A stretch of DNA of 64,000 nt from Teichococcus aestuarii (GTDB lineage: Bacteria > Pseudomonadota > Alphaproteobacteria > Acetobacterales > Acetobacteraceae), in contig NZ_PDOA01000001.1 in the NCBI RefSeq assembly GCF_003116135.1, positions 310,001 to 374,000 of the forward strand. Reading direction: 5' to 3'. Both the position numbers and the translations under genes were made by a program. The notes beneath the pieces are model-generated. The model searched no databases. It saw nothing but the letters and a program-made list of their open reading frames with translations, and had not been told where the DNA came from. Positions 43,730-51,991 of this stretch are shown piece after piece (within the stretch, counting starts at the first letter, position 1; the number at the start of each line of letters is the position of its first letter).

Positions 43730-44655
43730 CGGGTGCTCTCCCCGCCGAGCCGCAGCCGCCCCAGCAGCACCACCGAGAGGGTGAGCAGCGCGATCACCAG
43801 GAACAGCAGGGTGGAGGCCGCCGAGCCGTAGCCGACATCCTGGAAGTCGACGAGCTGCTGCCGGGCATAGACCGACATGGACTGGGTGCCGGCGGCGTTG
43901 GCGGTCAGCACGTAGATCAGGTCGAACACCCGCAGCGAATCCAGCGCGCGGAAGATCAGCGCCACGATCAGGGCCGGGCGGATCAGCGGCAGCGTGACGC
44001 GGAAGAACACGCGCACCGGGTGGATGCCATCCACCCGCGCCGCCTCGTAGCAGTCGGCGGGCAGCATCTGCAGCGCGGCCAGGATCAGCAGCGCGACGAA
44101 GGGCGTTGTCTTCCACACATCGACGATCACCACCGCCCACATGGCGAGGTCCGGGTCGGCCATCCACGCCACCGGCTCGGAGAGGATGCCGAGGCCGAGG
44201 AGCGCGTGGTTGATGACGCCGAACTGGTCGTTCAGCATCCAGGCCCACATCCGCGCCGAGACGATGGTGGGGATCGCCCAGGGGATCAGGATGGCCGCGC
44301 GCACCAGCCCGCGCAGCGGGAAGCGTGCATTCAGCGCCAGCGCCACCACCATGCCCAGCACCGCCTCGATCGAAACGGAGACGAGGGCGAACCAGACGGT
44401 GCGCCACACCGCCCGCCACCATGCGGGGTCGGCCAGCAGGCCCAGCCATTCGCCCTCGTAGTATTCGAGGTAGTTGGCGAAGCCGATGAAGCGGTAGTTC
44501 TCCAGGTCGATCAGCTCGGCATCGGTGAAGCTGAACCAGATGGTGCGCAGCAGCGGCCACCCGGCCACCACCGCCAGCACCGCCAGGGTCGGCGCCAGGA
44601 ACAGCCAGGCGGCGCGCACGCGCAGCCTCGCCAGGCCGAGATCGTCATCCCTCAT
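43726..44655 (-). CDS. Sugar ABC transporter permease (MalF/UgpA type)
   Basis: A roughly 309-residue permease with six helices. [20 protein letters not shown] is the first helix, [20 protein letters not shown] a conserved middle region, and [20 protein letters not shown] the EAA motif. Start choice: the ATG at 44655 has GGAGG ten bases upstream, whereas a GTG at 44676 would overlap the receptor stop (GTGA); both are plausible. Encoded between the receptor and the second permease, so one operon. Confidence 0.92.
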   Translation of the reverse strand: MRDDDLGLARLRVRAAWLFLAPTLAVLAVVAGWPLLRTIWFSFTDAELIDLENYRFIGFANYLEYYEGEWLGLLADPAWWRAVWRTVWFALVSVSIEAVLGMVVALALNARFPLRGLVRAAILIPWAIPTIVSARMWAWMLNDQFGVINHALLGLGILSEPVAWMADPDLAMWAVVIVDVWKTTPFVALLILAALQMLPADCYEAARVDGIHPVRVFFRVTLPLIRPALIVALIFRALDSLRVFDLIYVLTANAAGTQSMSVYARQQLVDFQDVGYGSAASTLLFLVIALLTLSVVLLGRLRLGGESTR

Positions 44656-44672
44656 GCGGGCCATGCCTCCGC

Positions 44673-45950
<1,278 letters not shown>

Positions 45951-46188
45951 GACGGTGTCCTCCCAGCAAGGATCGGCGGGGCAGGCACCGGGCGGGGCAC
46001 GAGGGCTGAAGCGCGGTGCCATCTTCCCAGGACCACGCGGCAGGCCGCGCGACGGGTTCCGGACAGGGCCCGGCCGGGCATTGGCCGCGGCAGGGGGCAG
46101 GAACCGCTACCTGCGCGAGCCGGAGGATGCAACCCACCGCCGGGAAGAAGCCGGTGCGGGAATGTCGGCGCCCAGCCGGGCTGGCATG

Positions 46189-46213
46189 AAAAAACCCGGC
46201 TCAGGGCCGGGCT
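46189..46213 (-). terminator. Rho-independent terminator of the 58-residue protein gene
   Basis: Read on the minus strand, AGCCCGGC, loop CCTGA and GCCGGGT are followed by TTTTT, a classic intrinsic terminator about 35 bases after the stop of the small gene. Confidence 0.8.
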
Positions 46214-46245
46214 CTCTCAAGAACGAACGGGTATGGAAGACGGGC

Positions 46246-46422
46246 TTACCAGCGGCCCGTGGCGCCCAGCGCGAAGGGGCTGCGCTCGCCCCAGGAATTC
46301 CAGGCGGCATACAGGCCAGGCGCCTCGTCGCGCCAGGTGTCGTCGCGGCGGCCCTCAACCGGGGCGGCGGCCTGGCGACGATCGGCGGCCGTGTCGGCGA
46401 TGATCTTGGTACGGTCCATCAT
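46246..46422 (-). CDS. Small protein, 58 residues, unknown function
   Basis: A short gene with AGGAGGG ahead of a double ATG (46422) and an intrinsic terminator right behind it, so it is an independent transcription unit. The product is 58 residues: an Asp/Arg/Ala-rich N-terminal half (MMDRTKIIADTAADRRQ) and a Trp-rich C-terminal half (WNSWGERSPFALGATGRW). No signal peptide or membrane helix is seen. No family is recognised. It is preceded by an AT-rich region that probably carries its promoter. Confidence 0.65.
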   Translation of the reverse strand: MMDRTKIIADTAADRRQAAAPVEGRRDDTWRDEAPGLYAAWNSWGERSPFALGATGRW

Positions 46423-46911
46423 GGCTGCCCTCCTCTGATGAGGACACAATTAAGGCGAGGTGCTGCCTTATTCCAGCCCTAATTTGGCAAGGCGCGTCAC
46501 GATCGCGCCATAATTGGGCGGAAATGGAGCCGATGAGGCTGCCCATTGAGGCGCAAACGCCTGTTTCAGCGCCTTCCGCAAAGGAAAATATTAGTGGAAA
46601 CAATGGTCTGGGATTGATGTGCCCAATATGGCGCAGCTGCCACATTTTTCCGGGAGGAAATGGAACCGGCCGCACGCAGAGCGTGTCATCGCTCTCAATC
46701 ATCAACTCATGGATGATCATTCTTTCGGGGGAGAGCGCGTGGGTTGGCCTTCGATGAGCGCGGCCACATTTCACCCTCCGCGGAGCGCGGCTGGCGGCCG
46801 TGCAAACGCCCTCGAGGCGGCGGAGGATTGTGACGCCCCGGAGGCGTGTCATGTTCCGGAGGCCAGTGGCCGCCGGCGTGGCCCCGCCTGTCCCGGCGGG
46901 GCCGCGGGTTG
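46423..46911. other. 489-bp gap with AT-richer segment
   Basis: Positions 46440-46760 are clearly less GC-rich than the genes around. The part next to the small gene probably holds its minus-strand promoter and includes the inverted repeat TAAGGC-N8-GCCTTA (46451-46470). The remaining part towards 46911 is GC-rich and contains the hairpin behind the repeat-protein gene. Open frames in the gap show no domain-like pattern and I report no gene. Confidence 0.5.
46880..46903 (-). terminator. Hairpin downstream of the repeat-protein gene
   Basis: GGCCCCGCC (46880-46888) and GGCGGGGCC (46895-46903) form a perfect 9-bp stem with a 6-nt loop, nine bases beyond the stop of the large repeat protein. 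No T-run follows. Confidence 0.5.
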
Positions 46912-49008
46912 TCAGGCCGGGAAGACCTCGCGCCCCTCAGCGGCGCCATGCAGGAGGTAGTGCATCAGCGGGTTCAGCCCGGCGGCGGTGACATCGGGGT
47001 TCGCCGCCAGATACGCATCCGTGCCGAAGGCCGCCCCGGGGTCACGCCCCTCGCGCCAGCCATTCTCGGCGTAGTGCCGCAACGGGTCGACTCCGGCCGC
47101 CGCCACATCCGGGTTGGCTTCCAGATAGAAGCTGCTGTCGAAGAAGGCATTCGGGTCGCGGCCCTCGCGCCAGCCGAAGGCATGGTAGTGGCTGCTGGGG
47201 TCCTGGCCGGAGGCTGCCACATCCGCATTGCCGGCGAAGTAGAAGCCGGCATCCACCAGCGGGTCCTGCGGCCCGGTGGCATGGGGGGTGGCGGCGGTGA
47301 TGGCCCGGCCCTCGGCCTGGCCGAATTGCAGGTAGTGCAGCAACGGCTCCAGCCCGGCGGCGGCGACATCGGGGTTCGCCGCCAGATAGGCGTCGCTGTC
47401 GAAGCCCAGGCTGGGGTCGCGCCCCTCCCGCCAGCCGGAGGTCGTGTAGTGCGCCAGCGGCTCCACCGCCGCGGCGGCGACGTCGGGGTTCTGGTTGAGG
47501 TAGTACTCGACGCTGAACAGCGTGTTGGGATCGCGCCGCTCGGCCCAGCCGAAGGCCTGGTAGTGGCTCAGCGCATCGGCGCCGGCGGCCAGCACGTCGG
47601 GGTTCTGCGCCAGGTAGAAGGCGGGGTCGAAGCCGGAGGCCAGGATCGGCGGCTCCCGGTCCACGGTCATGGCCGCGGGCAGGGCGGTGAAGCCGCCGGG
47701 AAAGGCGCCATCCTTGCCGGGGGCGATATCGGCCACCAGGCGCGTTCCGGCCGTGGTGCCGTCGGTGAACCACATCTCCCGCCCCGCTTCCTCGGTGACG
47801 GCGGAGAACAGCGCGCCGCCATCTCCCGTCGGCACCATGTCGGCGGCGAAGCGGGCGCCGGCGGGCAGGGCGATCAGCAGGCTGGTGCCCTCGGCCGTGC
47901 CGTCCGTCACCCACAACTCGCCCGAATCCTCCAGCGCCTGCTGCGCGGTGAACAGCATCCGCCCGTCGCCCAGGGCCTTGAAATTGGCGGGGGCGGAACT
48001 TTGGGCGCCGGGCATGATGTCGCGCAGCAGGCCGGTGCCGGCCGCCGTGCCATCGGTGATCCAGGCCTCGATGCCGTGCTCGGCGTCGCCGGCGGCGAAG
48101 ATGGCACGGCCATTGCCCAGCGCCGTCAGCTCCTGCGGCCCCTGGCCGCTGTAGCCCGAGCCGAACTGACGCAGCAGGCCGGTGCCGCCCGGCGTGCCAT
48201 CGGTGCCCCAAAGGGCGCGGCCTTCGGTGCCGTTGTCGGCGTAGAACACGGCCCGGCCGCCGCCGAGCGGCGTGAAGTCCGGGCTGCCGTAAAAGGGAAG
48301 CTCACCGGGCGGCAGGCCGATGAGGCGGCTGGTGCCCTCGGCCGTGCCGTCGGTGACCCAGATCTCGGTTTGCGGCAGCGGGCCGGAGCCTTGGAACAGG
48401 ATGCGCCCATCGCCCAGCGCGGTCAGGCTGAGTGGCTCCGAGATGCCTTCGGCATTGGGGGTGGTGGCGATGGGACGGGTGCCGTCGGTCGTGCCGTCGG
48501 TGATCCAGAGCTGGCCGCCGGCCGCCGGGTCATAGGCGGTGAAGACGGCGCGGCCATCGGGCAGGGGCGTGAAGGCGCCAGGGAAGGAGCCGACCGTCCC
48601 CGGCACCAGCTCCTTCAGCAGCCGGGTGCCCTCGGCGGTGCCGTCGCTCCGCCACAGCTCGGCGTTGAAATCCTCGCCCTGGGCGCTGAACAGCACGCTG
48701 CCATCGGCCATGGTGAAGAAGCCGAAGGGCGAGCCGCTGGCCGCGCCGGGCAGGATGTCGCGCAGCAGGGTGGTGCCCGCCTGGGTGCCATCGGTCACCC
48801 ACAGCTCCTGGCCATGCGTACCGTCATCGGCGGCGAAGAGCAGGCGTCCATTCAACGTGGAGGTCAGCGACAGCGGAAAGGAACCTGCCGGCCCCGGTCG
48901 GATGTCGCGCAGAAGGACCGTGCCCTCGGCCGTGCCGTCGGTGCGCCAGAGCTCGGTACCATGATCAGTGTTGCCGGCCTGGAAAACATAACCGTCACGC
49001 AGGGGCAT
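46912..49008 (-). CDS. Large repeat protein: nine TDGT-type and six NPDV-type repeats
   Basis: A 698-residue protein made almost wholly of two repeat families. Residues 1 to about 460 hold nine units with the core ELWxTDGTxxGTxLLxDIxPG spaced roughly 50 apart, each followed by a small strand pattern (GDGRxLFxA), as in beta-propeller or hyalin/ELWxxDGT repeats. From about 475 to the end are six units of about 35 residues with the core FYLxxNPDVAAAGxxPLxHY and GWREGRDP. The second type is known from secreted and surface proteins of proteobacteria. No signal peptide is present, so type I or another non-Sec export, or a cytosolic role, must be considered. GAGGAG precedes the ATG at 49008. Monocistronic; function unknown. 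Confidence 0.85.
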   Translation of the reverse strand: MPLRDGYVFQAGNTDHGTELWRTDGTAEGTVLLRDIRPGPAGSFPLSLTSTLNGRLLFAADDGTHGQELWVTDGTQAGTTLLRDILPGAASGSPFGFFTMADGSVLFSAQGEDFNAELWRSDGTAEGTRLLKELVPGTVGSFPGAFTPLPDGRAVFTAYDPAAGGQLWITDGTTDGTRPIATTPNAEGISEPLSLTALGDGRILFQGSGPLPQTEIWVTDGTAEGTSRLIGLPPGELPFYGSPDFTPLGGGRAVFYADNGTEGRALWGTDGTPGGTGLLRQFGSGYSGQGPQELTALGNGRAIFAAGDAEHGIEAWITDGTAAGTGLLRDIMPGAQSSAPANFKALGDGRMLFTAQQALEDSGELWVTDGTAEGTSLLIALPAGARFAADMVPTGDGGALFSAVTEEAGREMWFTDGTTAGTRLVADIAPGKDGAFPGGFTALPAAMTVDREPPILASGFDPAFYLAQNPDVLAAGADALSHYQAFGWAERRDPNTLFSVEYYLNQNPDVAAAAVEPLAHYTTSGWREGRDPSLGFDSDAYLAANPDVAAAGLEPLLHYLQFGQAEGRAITAATPHATGPQDPLVDAGFYFAGNADVAASGQDPSSHYHAFGWREGRDPNAFFDSSFYLEANPDVAAAGVDPLRHYAENGWREGRDPGAAFGTDAYLAANPDVTAAGLNPLMHYLLHGAAEGREVFPA

Positions 49009-49443
49009 GCGTCGCTCCTCACTCTTGCCGTGCGGGGCAGGGGCGGCGTCCACGCAGCCGGCTCGCCTCCGCCTCTGCGCGCTTCTCCGCAGGATCGGCC
49101 GCCCGGGTCAACGACGGCGAAAGCGCAAGCTTGGGCGGCGGGCGGTGGTTGCCGGGCGAGCGGCAAGGGCGGTGCGTGGCCGGGAGGGAACCCCAGCGGC
49201 CCTTGCGGCGCAACGCCTGCGGGCGGTTCAGGCGCTTCCGCCGTTGCGCGGCCGCGCACCAATAAGGCGCCGGAGGGGGGAGAATACTCCCCCGTTCATC
49301 GCCAAGATTTGCACAAGAGCCGATTTTGTTTCGCGCCGCAATAACAACGCGCGGTTTCAGGCGATTCTTCTTTGTCTGCTGTGGTTGTGGAAGGAGGCGG
49401 CAAATCGCCAGGTCCAGCCTGGCCGATTCGCGCGCCGCAGGTA
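49009..49443. other. 435-bp gap upstream of the repeat-protein gene
   Basis: Positions 49290-49395 are relatively AT-rich and probably contain the promoter of the minus-strand repeat protein. The remaining bases are GC-rich. No open frame has a coding-like product and no strong terminator was found behind the SDR gene that ends at 49444. Confidence 0.5.
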
Positions 49444-50235
49444 TCAGGTGATGGGGCAGCTGCCGCCATCGACGTTGATCGCCGTGCCGGTGATGTAGGA
49501 GGCGGCGTCGGAGGCGAGGAAGCAGGCGGTCTGGGCGAATTCCTCGGCCCGGCCGACGCGGCCGAGCGGCACGCCGCGCCCCATCTCGGCCAGCAGCGCC
49601 TCCAGCGGCTGGCCGGCGGCTTCGGCGCGGCGGCGCCACTGGTCGCTCTCGATCAGCCCCACCAGCAGCGCGTTGACCAGGATGCCGTGCGGCGCGCCCT
49701 CGCCGGCCAGGATCTTGGTCAGCGCCAGCCCGGCGGCGCGGCTGACGGCGGTGGGCGCGCTGCCGGCGCGCGGCGCCTTGGCGCCGGTGTTCAGCACGTT
49801 GATGACGCGGCCCCAGCCGCGCTCGCGCAACTGCGGCCACACCAGGCGCGTCAGCCGGATGGCGGCGAACAGCTTGAGGTCGAGATCCTCCTGCCAGACG
49901 GCATCCGTCACGGTCTCGAAGGCGCCGGTGCGGGAGATGCCCGCATTGTTCACCACGATGTCGATCCGCCCCAGCGCCGCCATGGCGCCGTCATGCCCCG
50001 CCTGGATGCCCCCGGCGGTGGCGACGTCGCAGGCGACCGTCGCCACCCGCCCTTGTGTTCCCGCTTCCCGGGCGGCGGCGCGGATCTCCTCCGCCGCGGC
50101 CTCCAGCGCCGCCTGCCCGCGCGCCAGGATGGCGACATCGGCACCCGAGGCGGCGAAGCGCCGGGCCATGGCGAGGCCCAGCCCCTTGCTGCCGCCGGTG
50201 ATGACCGCCGCGCGGCCCCGCAGACTGATCTCCAT
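49444..50235 (-). CDS. SDR-fold protein lacking the catalytic Tyr and Lys
   Basis: A 263-residue short-chain dehydrogenase-like protein. The cofactor side is normal: VITGGSKGLGLAMARRFAAS at residues 11-30, CDVAT and NNAGIS, and the C-terminus reads ITGTAINVDGGSCPIT. The active site is not: where YxxxK is expected the protein has TAVSR (in SAPTAVSRAAGLALTK), and the usual active-site Ser region reads VINVLNTGAKAP. It may be inactive, a cofactor-binding regulator, or a subfamily with another mechanism. No partner gene is obvious: a small membrane protein is upstream and the repeat protein downstream. Confidence 0.87.
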   Translation of the reverse strand: MEISLRGRAAVITGGSKGLGLAMARRFAASGADVAILARGQAALEAAAEEIRAAAREAGTQGRVATVACDVATAGGIQAGHDGAMAALGRIDIVVNNAGISRTGAFETVTDAVWQEDLDLKLFAAIRLTRLVWPQLRERGWGRVINVLNTGAKAPRAGSAPTAVSRAAGLALTKILAGEGAPHGILVNALLVGLIESDQWRRRAEAAGQPLEALLAEMGRGVPLGRVGRAEEFAQTACFLASDAASYITGTAINVDGGSCPIT

Positions 50236-50325
50236 GATGCTCTTTCCTCCCGTTGTCGTCCCGCAGCCTGCCGCAGCGCGGCCGGTTGCGCCAGCGGGCG
50301 GGCCGGCGCCTCAGAGGGCGGCGCC

Positions 50326-50580
50326 TCAGAGCACGTCGAGGAAGGCCATCAGCCCCCAGGCGGCGGCCCCCAGCATGGCGACCCCCGCCACGTAATCCGC
50401 CACCTCGCGCCACAGCGGGTTGGGGGCGGCGGGTGGGGCGGGGCGCTGGCTGGGCTTGCGGCGGGTGCCGCCCTTGGGCGTGGCGGCCTTCGGGCGGCGG
50501 GGCGCCTTGGCGGCGGCCGTCTCCTGGCTCTTGGGGGAGCGCCGCCGGGGCGCGGGCCTGGAGGGCGTGCCGCCGGTCAT
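50326..50580 (-). CDS. Small Lys/Arg/Pro-rich single-pass membrane protein, 84 residues
   Basis: The gene starts at the ATG 50580 with GGAGA upstream. The first 50 residues are basic and Pro/Ala-rich (for example RRPKAATPKGGTRRKPSQRP), and the last 30 form one hydrophobic helix (VADYVAGVAMLGAAAWGLMA) ending FLDVL. An N-in topology with the basic tail in the cytoplasm, able to bind nucleic acid or membrane, is suggested by composition only. No family is recognised. Confidence 0.6.
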   Translation of the reverse strand: MTGGTPSRPAPRRRSPKSQETAAAKAPRRPKAATPKGGTRRKPSQRPAPPAAPNPLWREVADYVAGVAMLGAAAWGLMAFLDVL

Positions 50581-50731
50581 GCCGCGTCTCCGGGCCGGGA
50601 GCGCGGAAGGGGAGAGAAAAACAGGGGAAGCGGCGAAGCGGACATGACGACCCTGAACGCTGGCAAGGAGAATGCGCGACAGGGTGGGAACAGATCAGGC
50701 CCGCCCCGTCAACCTTGGGCTTGGCCATAAG

Positions 50732-50758
50732 AAAAGGGCGCCCCCGAAGGAGCGCCCT
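50732..50758 (-). terminator. Rho-independent terminator of the Fe3+-type receptor gene
   Basis: On the minus strand AGGGCGC and GCGCCCT form a stem with a 10-nt loop, followed by TTTTCTT, about 65 bases beyond the stop at 50822. Confidence 0.7.
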
Positions 50759-50821
50759 GTTCATCGAGCGGAAAAGGAAGGGGAGGGGGGAGATCCCTCG
50801 CCCGGCCGCGTTACTTTTCCC

Positions 50822-51856
50822 TCAGTTCCAGCCGGCGCGCTGCATGATCTGCAGGGCCTCGGGCGTCTTGTCGAGATTGCCGGCCGCGTTCACCGGCTCG
50901 GCGCGGAACTTGCCCATGGCGGCCAGCGCCGGGTGCAGCGGCGTATCGGCCACCACCGGATACTCCATGTTGCCGAGGGCGAAGGCTTCCTGCGCCTTGT
51001 GCGTGGTCATGAACTCCAGGAAGTGGATGGCGTTGGCGCGGTTCGGCGCCGACTTCACCAGCCCGCCGCCCGAGATGTTCACATGCGTGCCGCGGTCGCC
51101 CTCCCCCTGGTTGGGGAAGATGACGCCGATGCGCTTGAACAGCGCCTGGTCCTCCGGCTTGTCGGAGCGGCCGTACTGGCCGAGATAGTAGCTGTTGGCG
51201 ATGGCGATGCCGCACTGGCCGGAGGGGATGGCGCGGAACTGGTCGCGGTCGCCGCCCTGCGGGGGGCGGGCGAGATTGGCCACCACGCCGCGCGCCCATT
51301 CCTCCGTCTTCTGCGGCCCGTCGGCCATCAGGACCGAGGCGCCGAGGCTGGTGTTGTAGGGATGCGCGCCGCTGCGCGTGCAGAGCATGCCCTTGAAGCG
51401 CGGGTCGGCCAGATCCTCGTAGCGGTTGAGCCCCTCGGGGCGGCCCTTCTCGCGGTCGTACATGATCAGGCGGGCGCGCTGGCTGAAGGCGAACCAGAGG
51501 CCCTGCGGGTCGCGCAGCCCGGCGGGCACCCGCTCGTCGATCACCGCGGAGCCGTGCGGCGCCAGAATGCCGGCCTGGGCGGCGCGGGCGAGGCGGGCGG
51601 CATCAACGGTGAGGAACACATCGGCCGGGCTGTTGGCGCCCTCGTTGCGGATGCGCTCGATCAGCTGGTCCGCCTGGCCCTCGATCAGCCGGACGCGGAT
51701 GCCGGTCTCCTGGGTGAAGGCGTCGTAGAGGGCGCGGTCGGTGTCGTAGTGGCGGGCGGAGTAGAGATTGATCTCCCCCGCGTTCTGCGCCCGCACCGCC
51801 GCGGGGGCGGCAAGGGCGAGCACCGACAGGGCAGCGAGAATCTTCCGGCGGAGCAT
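50822..51856 (-). CDS. Fe3+-type ABC transporter substrate-binding protein (FbpA/IdiA-like)
   Basis: A 344-residue periplasmic receptor. Signal peptide MLRRKILAALSVLALAAPAA ends near VRAQ. GEINLYSARHYDTDRALYDA, GIRVRLIEGQADQLIERI and PADVFLTVDAARLARAAQAG are typical of ferric-iron receptors, and NSYYLGQYG carries the tandem Tyr used for iron. MLCTRSGAHPYNTSLGASVL is the conserved central region. No FbpB/FbpC genes adjoin, so it is an orphan or works with distant subunits. GAGGA lies before the ATG at 51856 and a 7-3-7 palindrome just upstream could be an iron-regulated operator. Confidence 0.92.
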   Translation of the reverse strand: MLRRKILAALSVLALAAPAAVRAQNAGEINLYSARHYDTDRALYDAFTQETGIRVRLIEGQADQLIERIRNEGANSPADVFLTVDAARLARAAQAGILAPHGSAVIDERVPAGLRDPQGLWFAFSQRARLIMYDREKGRPEGLNRYEDLADPRFKGMLCTRSGAHPYNTSLGASVLMADGPQKTEEWARGVVANLARPPQGGDRDQFRAIPSGQCGIAIANSYYLGQYGRSDKPEDQALFKRIGVIFPNQGEGDRGTHVNISGGGLVKSAPNRANAIHFLEFMTTHKAQEAFALGNMEYPVVADTPLHPALAAMGKFRAEPVNAAGNLDKTPEALQIMQRAGWN

Positions 51857-51899
51857 GGCGGTTCCTCGTGGTTCCGTGTTGCCGCGATGCCTATTTGAA

Positions 51900-51916
51900 T
51901 TGCGAAGGGTTCGCAA
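51900..51916. promoter_or_regulatory. Palindrome upstream of the Fe3+ receptor gene (possible Fur-type site)
   Basis: TTGCGAA (51900-51906), GGG, TTCGCAA (51910-51916) form a perfect 7-3-7 palindrome 44 bases before the receptor start, in a short AT-richer stretch. The TTGC...GCAA frame resembles alphaproteobacterial Fur/Mur-type operators; assignment to a regulator is inference. Confidence 0.45.
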
Positions 51917-51991
51917 GAAAATCCGGAGGCCGCGACCGGCCTCCCGGCGCGGACTGGGGAAGCCGGGGCGGTGGCGCCCCGGCTTCCGGGC

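Noticed and set aside
46524-46757. 77-codon plus-strand frame in the AT-rich gap
   Set aside because: No ribosome site, no domain pattern; probably a by-product of low GC in a promoter region.
50656-50730. Very short plus-strand frame near the small membrane-protein gene
   Set aside because: About 28 codons without a ribosome site; not supportable.
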